This document shows, in pieces, positions 41,810 to 50,059 of a DNA stretch of 64,000 bases. The position numbers were made by a program, and so were the translations under genes. The notes below the pieces were generated by a model, which saw only the letters and a list, made by a program, of their open reading frames with translations, was not told the origin of the DNA and ran no database searches. Every line of letters starts with the position of its first letter. Positions within the stretch are counted from its first letter, which is position 1. Origin of the DNA: Bacteroidota bacterium. GTDB lineage: Bacteria > Bacteroidota > Bacteroidia > Palsa-965. Location of the stretch: contig JACQAM010000023.1 of NCBI GenBank assembly GCA_016194975.1, forward strand, positions 62,001-126,000. Direction: 5' to 3'.

Positions 41810-41999
41810 TTCCTGTTATTCATTGAAAAATTGCTTTCTGATTAAATTTTTTTTATGAAACTTAGAGGATCCCAAGTGCCTTCCTGCCCTGGTAGTATTC
41901 ATTTCTCCACTATCGAGGCCTCAACGATACAAAAACAAAGGAGCACGAAGAAAAGTTTTTTAGAAAGATTGCAAAGACCAAAAACAAGCGGATAAATGA

Positions 42000-42030
42000 T
42001 ACGTATAACTTTATTATATTTGTACGTACA
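42000..42030 (+). promoter_or_regulatory. Promoter and candidate operator of the toxin-antitoxin operon
   Basis: TATATTTG (42015-42022) is a perfect TAnnTTTG box 20 bases before the antitoxin ATG. It is bracketed by two TACGTA hexamers (42000-42005 and 42023-42028), the second inside the perfect 10-bp palindrome TGTACGTACA. Palindromes over the start site are typical of autoregulation by antitoxin or antitoxin-toxin complexes. Confidence 0.55.
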
Positions 42031-42042
42031 ATTCAAAATGCC

Positions 42043-42303
42043 ATGGATACCAAACTCACACTCAAGTTAAACGATAAGGTTATTTCGAAAGCCAAAAAAT
42101 ATGCGCGATCGAAGAATATGAGTCTTTCAAAGATGATAGAAAAATATCTCGAACATCTCATTTCGACAGAAAACAAGGAAGATGAAGATGGCATCACACC
42201 GCTTGTCAGAAGTATTGGCGGTATCGGCGGCAAAGTAAAACTTCCCAAGAATTTCAATTTCCGAAAGGAATACACCGCATACCTTGAAAAGAAATACAAA
42301 TAA
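42043..42303 (+). CDS. DUF6364 family antitoxin
   Basis: An 86-residue protein whose N-terminal half is a ribbon-helix-helix-like segment (KLTLKLNDKVISKAKKYARS followed by NMSLSKMIEKYLEHLI), the DUF6364 pattern, and whose C-terminal half (GGIGGKVKLPKNFNFRKEY) is a flexible tail that should bind the toxin. It is the first gene of the pair and probably also the repressor binding the nearby TACGTA sites. Its stop codon overlaps the toxin start by one base (TAATG). Confidence 0.88.
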   Translation: MDTKLTLKLNDKVISKAKKYARSKNMSLSKMIEKYLEHLISTENKEDEDGITPLVRSIGGIGGKVKLPKNFNFRKEYTAYLEKKYK

Positions 42304-42722
42304 TGGAAAATATTTTTCTCGATACTGATGTTGTCGTGGATTTTCTTTCCGGTCGCGAGCCACATCATTCCGTCGCGCTCAGGCTTTTGTCTGCCGCACA
42401 CTTGAAAAGGATAAAGATCCACGTTTCGGTTTTGTCTTTCGCCAATAGCCACTATATTCTTTCCAGGTTTATGAAAGATAACATTGTGAGGCGAAAGATT
42501 CTCGGTATGCAAATTCTGGTGACCACACTTGCGTTGAACGATCCTATCTTCGGCCTTGCGCTTTCTTCTGACTTCAAAGACTTTGAAGATGGCATTCAGT
42601 ATTACACCGCTATAGAAAACAATATCCATGTGATCATCACCAGAAATATCAGAGATTTTAAAACTTCCAAGATCACAGTTCTACATCCTGAACAATTCCT
42701 GAAACAATTGAACATAAATTAA
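42303..42722 (+). CDS. PIN domain toxin (VapC-like)
   Basis: A 139-residue PIN domain ribonuclease. MENIFLDTDVVVDFLSGRE has the first acidic residue of the active site, KDFEDGIQYYTAIENNI the second acidic group (Glu/Asp), and VIITRNIRDFKTSKI the C-terminal Asp. Such toxins usually cleave tRNA or rRNA until bound by their antitoxin. The ATG overlaps the antitoxin stop. The pair is a type II system placed between mutL and two rhomboid genes, with base composition like its surroundings. Confidence 0.9.
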   Translation: MENIFLDTDVVVDFLSGREPHHSVALRLLSAAHLKRIKIHVSVLSFANSHYILSRFMKDNIVRRKILGMQILVTTLALNDPIFGLALSSDFKDFEDGIQYYTAIENNIHVIITRNIRDFKTSKITVLHPEQFLKQLNIN

Positions 42723-42725
42723 TAA

Positions 42726-43418
42726 ATGAGTTATTACAATCAATACCGCCCTGCGAGACAGCGTTTGTTCCCTCCTGCTGTTCTCAATCTCATTATCATC
42801 AACGCGATCATGTTCTTTGCGAAGATTCTCGCTGCAGGAAGAAGTATGGACATTGATGTTTATCTCGATCTGCATCATCCTTACACAAACGATTTTCATT
42901 GGTACCAGTACATCACCAGCATGTTCATGCATGCCGATGCTTCGCACATTCTTTTCAATATGCTCGGGCTTTGGATGTTCGGAGCCATGCTCGAAAATTC
43001 AATGGGCGTAAAACGTTTTATTATTTTTTATCTCGTGTGCGGTGTCGGCGCTTCCATGATCTACCAGGTGTGGCAGACCTTCGACCAGGTGAAAATGCTC
43101 AATGAATACGGCGACGGGTGGGCCTTACTGAAAGCGCATCCTCCAATGGGATCTTTGCTTGGCGCATCCGGCGCGGTGTACGGAGTGATGATGGGATCTG
43201 CACTTCTTTTTCCCAATACAGAAATGTACATGATCGGGTTCATGGGTTTCCCGATCAAACTGAAATGGGTGGCGCTCATTTACGGCGGCGGTGAATTATT
43301 GCGCGCGTGGCAAGCCGATCCAACTGACAATATCGCTCACTTTGCACACATCGGTGGAATGATCTTCGGATTCCTCATGATAAAAATATTTTCACTCAGC
43401 CGGTCGAATTTTTACTGA
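42726..43418 (+). CDS. Rhomboid family intramembrane serine protease
   Basis: A 230-residue polytopic protease. The catalytic Ser lies in LGASGAVYGVMMG and the catalytic His in IAHFAHIGGMIFGFLM; the family's ITSMFMHADASHILFNMLGLW block with N-terminal His/Asn is present. About six membrane spans are predicted. It cuts substrate transmembrane segments; the substrate is unknown. It starts 3 bases after the PIN toxin stop and is followed by a second rhomboid 2 bases on. An insert of about 25 residues (QVWQTFDQVKMLNEYGDGWA) precedes the catalytic Ser, as often in Bacteroidetes. Confidence 0.93.
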   Translation: MSYYNQYRPARQRLFPPAVLNLIIINAIMFFAKILAAGRSMDIDVYLDLHHPYTNDFHWYQYITSMFMHADASHILFNMLGLWMFGAMLENSMGVKRFIIFYLVCGVGASMIYQVWQTFDQVKMLNEYGDGWALLKAHPPMGSLLGASGAVYGVMMGSALLFPNTEMYMIGFMGFPIKLKWVALIYGGGELLRAWQADPTDNIAHFAHIGGMIFGFLMIKIFSLSRSNFY

Positions 43419-43420
43419 CT

Positions 43421-44290
43421 ATGAGCATAACGGGAGATCTGCGCATGGCTTTGCGCGGCACATACGGCGCACTCGCGCGACTGATCATCATCAACGTCGC
43501 GGTTTTTCTCACGCTGAATATCGTGATCAATATTCTCATTCTCCGCTCGGGCGGCGACTGGCAGGATTTTCATGATGTAATTTCGCGATGGACCGATCTT
43601 CCTTCCGACATTCATCTTTTTCTCCCGAGAATCTGGACGTTCTTCACCTACATGTTCGTGCATTACGGGCTCATGCATATCATCTCTAACATGATCATTT
43701 TTTATTTTCTCGGAAGAATTTTCAGTGACCTGCTTGGTGGTGCGCGCCTCACGGCTGTTTACATTCTCGGCGGGCTCATTGGCGGAATCACATTTGTTGC
43801 GCTCTATAATTTATTTTTCAAAGGCAATGCGGGACTCGAAGGCGCTTCGGCCGGTGTAATGGCGGTAGTCGTTGCCGTGGGATCTTATTCACCAGATTAT
43901 ATTGTTTTCTTTTTCCGTACTCCCGTAAAACTAAAGTGGGTGGCGTTGATCGCGTTTGTGCTGACTACGCTGCTCGATCTTGCGGATAATGCCGGCGGGA
44001 AATTCGCGCACCTCGGAGGCGCACTCTTCGGATTCATTTACGGAACGCAGATGCGTCTCGGAAAAAAATTCCTCGAAGGATTCACTTCTTTATTCCGTTT
44101 CAAAGGACGCAGCAACCTGCGTGTCGAGCACAGCCGTTCTGCGCGTGCGAATGACGAATTGTACAACACGTCAAAAGCTTCGCTGAGAAAACGTGTGGAT
44201 GAAATACTCGACAAAATTTCCCGTTCCGGTTACGATAGTCTCACGAAAGAAGAAAAAGAATTTCTCAGTAAGAATCACGATAAGTTCTGA
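43421..44290 (+). CDS. Second rhomboid family protein with C-terminal DUF6576-like tail
   Basis: A 289-residue polytopic protein. TYMFVHYGLMHIISNMIIFY is the conserved His/Asn loop, LEGASAGVMAVVVAVGSY carries the catalytic Ser (GASAG), and KFAHLGGALFGFIYG the catalytic His. A cytoplasmic tail of about 75 residues follows (RVDEILDKISRSGYDSLTKE at the end), a DUF6576-like helix-hairpin also found on other Bacteroidetes rhomboids. It lies 2 bases after the first rhomboid, and 11 bases before the EEP-family gene. The pair probably arose by duplication. Confidence 0.92.
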   Translation: MSITGDLRMALRGTYGALARLIIINVAVFLTLNIVINILILRSGGDWQDFHDVISRWTDLPSDIHLFLPRIWTFFTYMFVHYGLMHIISNMIIFYFLGRIFSDLLGGARLTAVYILGGLIGGITFVALYNLFFKGNAGLEGASAGVMAVVVAVGSYSPDYIVFFFRTPVKLKWVALIAFVLTTLLDLADNAGGKFAHLGGALFGFIYGTQMRLGKKFLEGFTSLFRFKGRSNLRVEHSRSARANDELYNTSKASLRKRVDEILDKISRSGYDSLTKEEKEFLSKNHDKF

Positions 44291-44301
44291 CCCCTTTCCC
44301 A

Positions 44302-45444
44302 TTGGAGGAAAAAATTTCTGACAACGATCTTACTTCGCCGGAGAAAAAAAGGCGATGGCTTTATCATTCTTTCAAATGGATGAGCCGCTTTTTTATTTTC
44401 TGCCTGCTGCTTTCCATTTTCGCTCCCTACGTGAGCCCCGTTATTTTCTGGCCCATGGCTTTTTTCGGTTTGCTCCATCCTTTTTTTGTACTCCTTAATT
44501 TTATTTTTCTCATCGCATGGAGCTTCCTGAAAAAAAGAGAATTGTTTTTTTCGCTGGGAATCCTCCTTTTTTCATTGCCCCTTATTTTCCGCCAGCTTAA
44601 TTTTCATTTCTTCTCCCCTGCCGTTCCCGGGAATTCTTTCTCGCTCATGAGCTACAACGTGAAAATATTCGATCTCTACAAATGGAGCGGGCAGAAAAAT
44701 GCACGCGAAAAAATGTTCGCACTCATTAATGGCCAGCGTCCCGATGTGCTTTGCCTCCAGGAATTTTTCACACGCGATTCTTCTTCACTCGATAATCTTG
44801 ATTCCATTCAGAAAATGATGCATTATCCTTTTGTTCATGTCGAATACACTTTCAATTCCAAAGGAACCGATCATTATGGCGTTGTCACCTTTTCGAAATT
44901 TCCCATTCTGAATAAAGGAAAAATTGAATTCAACAACCGGCACAACAACATCTGCATTTACTCCGATCTGCTCATCCAAAAAGATACGGTACGCATTTAC
45001 AACATGCACCTGCAGTCGATAGCGCTCGCCCGCTCCGATTATAAATTCCTCAATGAAGTTTCGGGATTCCAGGAAGCGCAGGATGAAATAGAAAGTTCGA
45101 AGAATATTCTGCGGAGAATGAAACGCGCTTACACCAATCGCGCCAATCAGGCCGAATCGGTGGCAGCGCATATTGCAGGTTGTCATTACAGGATTATTCT
45201 TTGCGGGGATCTCAACGACACGCCGGTATCCTATACTTATCACGCGATCTCTTATGGCTTCACCGATGCTTTCTCCGAATGCGGAAGTGGTTTCGGAAAA
45301 ACTTTTGAGAATCCATTTCCCGTTCCGCGCATCGATTATATTTTTCATGACGATGCATTTCTCGCTTATGATTTCCGCGTGCTGCGAACAGAAAAGTTAT
45401 CGGATCATTACCCGGTGATCTGTAAGCTGGCAGTGAAGAAATGA
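44302..45444 (+). CDS. Endonuclease/exonuclease/phosphatase family membrane protein
   Basis: A 380-residue protein with two or three N-terminal membrane spans (RFFIFCLLLSIFAPYVSPVI, FVLLNFIFLIAWSF, LFFSLGILLFSLPLIF) and a C-terminal EEP domain: MSYNVKIFDLYKWSG, VLCLQEFF, YNMHLQSIAL, ILCGDLNDTPVSYTY and SDHYPVICKL are the metal-dependent phosphohydrolase blocks. Substrate could be nucleic acid or a phospholipid. The start listed is TTG 44302; an ATG at residue 27 (MSRFFIF) is the alternative. It is the third gene after the two rhomboids, with short gaps, so the three are an operon. Confidence 0.88.
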   Translation: MEEKISDNDLTSPEKKRRWLYHSFKWMSRFFIFCLLLSIFAPYVSPVIFWPMAFFGLLHPFFVLLNFIFLIAWSFLKKRELFFSLGILLFSLPLIFRQLNFHFFSPAVPGNSFSLMSYNVKIFDLYKWSGQKNAREKMFALINGQRPDVLCLQEFFTRDSSSLDNLDSIQKMMHYPFVHVEYTFNSKGTDHYGVVTFSKFPILNKGKIEFNNRHNNICIYSDLLIQKDTVRIYNMHLQSIALARSDYKFLNEVSGFQEAQDEIESSKNILRRMKRAYTNRANQAESVAAHIAGCHYRIILCGDLNDTPVSYTYHAISYGFTDAFSECGSGFGKTFENPFPVPRIDYIFHDDAFLAYDFRVLRTEKLSDHYPVICKLAVKK

Positions 45445-45488
45445 TTTGATTCAGGATCATCGTCCACCGATTAATTGGTGGGCTGTAA

Positions 45489-46460
45489 TCACATTTCTTC
45501 CATCACCGCCGGCCGCTGCGTGATCTCATGATAACACACCACTTCCCCCTTGCAGAAATAATGTGTGACTAAACTTTTTCTCGTTGAATTTTCATTCGTC
45601 ACCGGTTCGCCGCCATGAAGAAGATTGGCATGCCAGACGAGAAGGTCGCCTTTCTTCGGAAGAAAAATTTCTTTCTGCAGTTTTTTCTCCGCAATAAGGT
45701 TTGCAATTTCCTTCTCGTAATTTCCGTAAAGATCGTCGCCAACAGAAATCGAATTGGAGTCGTGATCGAAATCTTCGCCCAGTATATAAGGCAATTTGTG
45801 GCTTCCGGGATAATAATGCAGCGGGCCCGAATCGGCAGAAATATTTTCCAATGCCACCCACGTTGCGATGAGATAACCAACCGGTTCCGTTGTCATGTGA
45901 ATGAAATCGGAATGCGTTTTTTGCCGGCTTCCTTTTAAAAATGAGATCGTCTGAAACGGAACCACTTCTTTTCCCAACGTGAACGAAAGAAAATCGTGGA
46001 GCAGTTTATCTTTCGCCAGCGACTTAATTGCATCCGACTTTTTCCATGCATTCATTACGCGTGAATTGGTATAATCGAAATCGAGTTCTTTATTTACAAT
46101 GATCTTTTCCAGGCCGGCGTTGATAGTATCACACGTTTTCTCAGTTGCAAAATGTTCGAGGATCATTACACCCCGCCCGGGCCAGGCCAATAATTGTTCC
46201 TGCCATTGCAGCGGAAAAAATTTTAGTTCCGGCTTTTTTTTCAATTCCTCCAGCGCATTTTCACGATCCAGCCAAGGAATTTCTTTTCCGGGATTGGAAA
46301 TGTCTTTATGTGCAATAGAACTCACGACGCTTTTATCAATACCAAACTTCTCGTAGAGTTCTTTGTTATTTTTAAGCCGGCGATATTTGGTGAGATTGTA
46401 CAACACATGCAGAAAACGCATACGACGCAATGAACTCCAGTATTTTTTCAGAATGGACAT
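45489..46460 (-). CDS. Phytanoyl-CoA dioxygenase (PhyH) family protein
   Basis: A protein of 323 residues with the PhyH double-stranded beta-helix fold. The iron ligands His-x-Asp are seen in QKTHSDFIHMTTEPVG and a distal His in WHANLLHGGEPVTNENSTRK, whose Arg binds 2-oxoglutarate. WVALENISADSGPLHYYPGS is another family block. It is probably a non-haem iron, 2-oxoglutarate-dependent hydroxylase with unknown substrate. The ATG at 46460 (MSILKKYWSSLRRMRFL) is chosen over GTG 46487. The gene is convergent with the EEP gene and divergent from the acyltransferase gene. Confidence 0.87.
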   Translation of the reverse strand: MSILKKYWSSLRRMRFLHVLYNLTKYRRLKNNKELYEKFGIDKSVVSSIAHKDISNPGKEIPWLDRENALEELKKKPELKFFPLQWQEQLLAWPGRGVMILEHFATEKTCDTINAGLEKIIVNKELDFDYTNSRVMNAWKKSDAIKSLAKDKLLHDFLSFTLGKEVVPFQTISFLKGSRQKTHSDFIHMTTEPVGYLIATWVALENISADSGPLHYYPGSHKLPYILGEDFDHDSNSISVGDDLYGNYEKEIANLIAEKKLQKEIFLPKKGDLLVWHANLLHGGEPVTNENSTRKSLVTHYFCKGEVVCYHEITQRPAVMEEM

Positions 46461-46519
46461 CAATGAAAAAATGAATTTCTTTCGCACAAAGATTGAATAA
46501 TTTTCCCGTGAAAAAGCCC

Positions 46520-46527
46520 TATTTTTG
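46520..46527 (+). promoter_or_regulatory. TATTTTTG promoter -7 box for the acyltransferase gene
   Basis: A perfect TAnnTTTG match 28 bases before the ATG at 46556. Confidence 0.5.
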
Positions 46528-46555
46528 AGGTCTTAAAGATTTTACCACCATTCCT

Positions 46556-47911
46556 ATGTCACAGCTTGAAGTCGTCATGCCGAAAATGGGCGAAAGTGTT
46601 GCCGAAGCCACCATCATCAAATGGCTCAAGAATGAAGGCGATAAAGTTGCGCTGGATGAACCGATCCTGGAAATTGCAACTGACAAAGTCGATTCGGAAA
46701 TTCCTTCACCATTCGAAGGTGTGCTTTCGAAAAAAATGTGCAAAGAAGGTGATGTGGTGCAGGTCGGAAAACCGGTAGCGATGATCTCTTCTGATGTTGC
46801 CGCAGAAAAAAGCAATGTGGTGATCAGTAAAGAAGTTACTGCTCTGAAGAAAGAAGAAATTCCTGTTACAACCCTCACAAAAGAAACACCAGTCACTGAA
46901 ATTTCAGAAGTTGTTGCTGTCAAAACAGGAGCATCTTCCCGTTTCTATTCTCCGCTGGTAAAAAATATTGCGAAGCACGAAGGAATTTCTATCGCCGAAC
47001 TTGAATCCATTGCAGGCACCGGCGCACACGGGCGAGTGACCAAGAACGACATTCTCAATTACGTTCCCAATAAAGGAAAAACATATTCGGTCGCTGACAA
47101 TACAAAAACTGAAACGCCTGTTCTTTCCAATGGAAACGGCCATCATTCGAAATTCGAAACGATCACGCAGAAGATCACTCCACCGAATGTAACGATGATG
47201 AACGGCGACGAGATCGTGGAAATGGACCGGATGCGAAAACTCATTGCCGAACACATGGTGATGAGTAAACATGTTTCGCCGCATGTCACTTCTTTCGTGG
47301 AGGCAGATGTAACGAATCTCGTGCGGTGGCGTGATCGTGTGAAAAATGATTTTGAAAAACGGGAGAAAGAAAAACTCACCTACACGCCGATCTTCGTGGA
47401 AGCGGTTGTAAAAGCGATAAAAGATTTTCCGATGATCAACGTTTCACTCGACGGAACAAAGATCATCGTGAGAAAAAATATCAATATCGGAATGGCGGCT
47501 GCTTTGCCATCGGGAAATCTCATTGTGCCCGTGATAAAAAATGCCGACCGCATGAATCTTTTCGGCCTCTGTGCTTCGGTGAATGATCTTGCATCGCGTG
47601 CACGCGCAGGAAAACTGAATCCCGATGACATTGCCGGAGGAACGTACACAATCTCCAATGTGGGAACATTCGGCAATTTAATGGGAACTCCCATCATCAA
47701 TCAACCGCAGGTGGCCATTCTCGCTCTTGGTTCCATTGTGAAAAAACCTGCTGTTATAGAAACTCCTTCCGGCGATACGATCGGTATCCGCCACATGATG
47801 TTCCTTTCCCATTCTTATGATCATCGCGTGGTGGATGGTGCGCTGGGCGGAATGTTTGTAAGGCGAGTTGCCGATTATCTCGAAAACTGGGATGTGAACA
47901 GGGAGATCTGA
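46556..47911 (+). CDS. Dihydrolipoamide acyltransferase (E2) of a 2-oxo acid dehydrogenase complex
   Basis: A 451-residue E2 subunit. The lipoyl domain carries the lysine in EIATDKVDSEIPSPF; the peripheral-subunit-binding domain is FYSPLVKNIAKHEGISIAEL to RVTKNDILNYV; the catalytic domain ends with LSHSYDHRVVDGALGG, which holds the catalytic His and Asp. It should transfer the acyl group from E1-bound lipoate to CoA. Whether it belongs to branched-chain, 2-oxoglutarate or pyruvate dehydrogenase cannot be told; the sequence looks most like the branched-chain type. E1 and E3 genes are not in the window. Confidence 0.93.
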   Translation: MSQLEVVMPKMGESVAEATIIKWLKNEGDKVALDEPILEIATDKVDSEIPSPFEGVLSKKMCKEGDVVQVGKPVAMISSDVAAEKSNVVISKEVTALKKEEIPVTTLTKETPVTEISEVVAVKTGASSRFYSPLVKNIAKHEGISIAELESIAGTGAHGRVTKNDILNYVPNKGKTYSVADNTKTETPVLSNGNGHHSKFETITQKITPPNVTMMNGDEIVEMDRMRKLIAEHMVMSKHVSPHVTSFVEADVTNLVRWRDRVKNDFEKREKEKLTYTPIFVEAVVKAIKDFPMINVSLDGTKIIVRKNINIGMAAALPSGNLIVPVIKNADRMNLFGLCASVNDLASRARAGKLNPDDIAGGTYTISNVGTFGNLMGTPIINQPQVAILALGSIVKKPAVIETPSGDTIGIRHMMFLSHSYDHRVVDGALGGMFVRRVADYLENWDVNREI

Positions 47912-47944
47912 ATCCAAAAAAAAAATGACCCGAAATAATTACCT

Positions 47945-49987
47945 ATGAAAAAAATTTCCCTCTACACACTGTTAGTTTTTTCTTTACTGCTCATTTTTAT
48001 TTCTGCAGGAATTCCAAAAGCTGCCCGCGAGAAGATCGTTCGCGGCGATGAATATTTTGTGAATGATGATTATGATAAAGCACTTCCGCTTTACCTCGAA
48101 GCATACAAGATAGATCCAACCAACTCCAATCTCTCTTTCAAGATCGGCGTGTGCTGCCTGAATATTCCTTCTGAAAAATCAAAAGCCGAGAATTATCTTT
48201 TCGCTGCGGCATCGAATGTTTCTGAACAATACAAAGAAGGAAGCATCAAGGAAAGAAGAGCGCCGGTTACCACGTATTATTATTTTGCAGAAGCGCTGCA
48301 CCTCAACGGGAAGTTCGACGATGCATTAGCCAATTTTGAAAAATGCCGGGGATACATGAATACCGCCGATTCAAATGCAGTACGGGATCTTGATCTGCGT
48401 GAAGCATGGTGCCGTAACGGAAAAACACTCGAAGCTTCTCCTGTGAATTTCAAAGTGGAAAATCTCGGTGCAAATATTAATTCTCCTTACCCCGATTATT
48501 CGCCTGTGATCTCCGCTGATGAGCGCACACTTATTTTCACCACGCGCAGGCCCGAAAATACAGGAGGATTGAAAGACGATCGCGATGGAATGTATTTCGA
48601 AGATATTTACATCAGCACAAAAAATGATGACGGTACCTGGGGAAAAGCAATTCCTGTTGGTAATAATATCAATACTCCGGGACACGATGCATCGGTAGGA
48701 ATAAGCGCTGACGGACAACAGATCTTCATTTACAAAGATGATGCTGGTGATGGAAATATTTACACGAGTAATCTCGTCGGTTCAAACTGGATGCAGCCGC
48801 AGAAACTGAATGATAATGTGAACAGCAAATCGTGGGAACCAAGTGCAAGTGTTACGCCTGATGGAACTGTATTGTACTTCACTTCTGATCGCGCAGGCGG
48901 ATTCGGTGGAAGGGACATCTGGAAATCGCTGCGGCTTCCCAATGGAGAATGGGGCAAGCCCATCAATTGCGGACCCACTATCAATTCAAGGTACGATGAA
49001 GATGCGCCGGAAATTCTTGCTGACGGACAAACACTTTATTTCGCTTCTAATGGCCCTGCTTCTATGGGAGGATTCGATATTTTCTCATCCGTGATGGTGC
49101 AGGATAGCGGTTGGAGAAAACCGGTGAACATCGGTTATCCCGTGAATACCACTGACGACGATTTGTTTTTTTTCCCGACACCTGATGATAAACATGCTTT
49201 CTATTCTTCAGCAAACAATGCGAATGGAATGGGAGAAAAAGATATTTATTTTCTCACCTTCCCGGAAAAACAGGAATCAAAACTCACCGTGTTGCAGGGA
49301 ATGATCACGAGTATTTATGGAGGTGTTCCTGAAAATACACAGATCACGGTTACCGATGTAGAGACCGGCGACATCATGGGAATTTACACGCCGAATTCAC
49401 TGACGGGACGCTACGTGATCATTCTTCCTTCAGGCAAAAATTACAGCATCACTTACGAAGCAACAGATTATCTCTACCAGTCAGACAACATGAACATCGG
49501 CGACAGTTCTTCATTTGAAGTTATCGATCGCCCGGTAGAACTCGAGCCATTGAAAGTGGGACAAAAACTTGTTGTGCGGAATATTTTCTTCGACTCCGGG
49601 AAATCGCAATTAAAAGCTGATTCGAAATCTGAATTGGATAAACTTGTTGATCTTATGCTTAAACATCCGATGATCATTGTGGAAATTTCCGGTCACACGG
49701 ACGCAAGCGGAAGTGATGAGTTGAATCAGAAACTTTCTGAACAGCGCGCTCAGTCTGTGGCCGATTACCTCGCTGCAAAAGGAGTTGACAAGTCAAGATT
49801 GCGTACAAAAGGTTATGGCGAATCAAAACCGATTGCGATCAATTACAACAAAGACGGTTCTGCAAATAAAAACGGAATGGCGCTCAACCGCAGATTCGAA
49901 TTCACGATTCTCAGTGTTGATGGAAAATACCAGGATGTAGTGGAGCCAATAAATGTGCCTGATAAACTGAAGAACAAAGGCCAGTGA
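47945..49987 (+). CDS. TPR-PD40-OmpA family envelope protein, paralogue 1
   Basis: A 680-residue protein: signal peptide, N-terminal TPR-like segment (about 25-165), PD40 beta propeller (about 170-440; VLYFTSDRAGGFGGRDIW and TLYFASNGPASMGGFDIFSS), a carboxypeptidase-regulatory-like beta domain (about 450-540), and an OmpA domain (FFDSGKSQLKADSKSELDKL, GHTDASGSDELNQKLSEQRA, LRTKGYGESKP) that should bind peptidoglycan. The architecture resembles PorE, a T9SS-associated peptidoglycan anchor, but the match is by layout only. It is the first of four tandem paralogues and starts 33 bases after the acyltransferase gene. Confidence 0.9.
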   Translation: MKKISLYTLLVFSLLLIFISAGIPKAAREKIVRGDEYFVNDDYDKALPLYLEAYKIDPTNSNLSFKIGVCCLNIPSEKSKAENYLFAAASNVSEQYKEGSIKERRAPVTTYYYFAEALHLNGKFDDALANFEKCRGYMNTADSNAVRDLDLREAWCRNGKTLEASPVNFKVENLGANINSPYPDYSPVISADERTLIFTTRRPENTGGLKDDRDGMYFEDIYISTKNDDGTWGKAIPVGNNINTPGHDASVGISADGQQIFIYKDDAGDGNIYTSNLVGSNWMQPQKLNDNVNSKSWEPSASVTPDGTVLYFTSDRAGGFGGRDIWKSLRLPNGEWGKPINCGPTINSRYDEDAPEILADGQTLYFASNGPASMGGFDIFSSVMVQDSGWRKPVNIGYPVNTTDDDLFFFPTPDDKHAFYSSANNANGMGEKDIYFLTFPEKQESKLTVLQGMITSIYGGVPENTQITVTDVETGDIMGIYTPNSLTGRYVIILPSGKNYSITYEATDYLYQSDNMNIGDSSSFEVIDRPVELEPLKVGQKLVVRNIFFDSGKSQLKADSKSELDKLVDLMLKHPMIIVEISGHTDASGSDELNQKLSEQRAQSVADYLAAKGVDKSRLRTKGYGESKPIAINYNKDGSANKNGMALNRRFEFTILSVDGKYQDVVEPINVPDKLKNKGQ

Positions 49988-50029
49988 TGAATCGTTCCGT
50001 GTAAAAGCGGTTTCCTCACCGTATTTTGT

Positions 50030-50037
50030 TATTTTTG
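50030..50037 (+). promoter_or_regulatory. TATTTTTG promoter -7 box for paralogue 2
   Basis: A perfect TAnnTTTG match 22 bases before the ATG at 50060. Confidence 0.5.
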
Positions 50038-50059
50038 AATAGACCCATTCCCCCTAGTC

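Noticed and set aside
44281-44301. GGAGGA after the TTG at 44302 as a ribosome binding site
   Set aside because: It lies downstream of the start codon rather than upstream, and Bacteroidetes rarely use Shine-Dalgarno pairing.
45461-45485. Hairpin CCACCGATTAATTGGTGG between convergent genes
   Set aside because: Stem is short and has no following T-run on either strand, so I did not call it a terminator.
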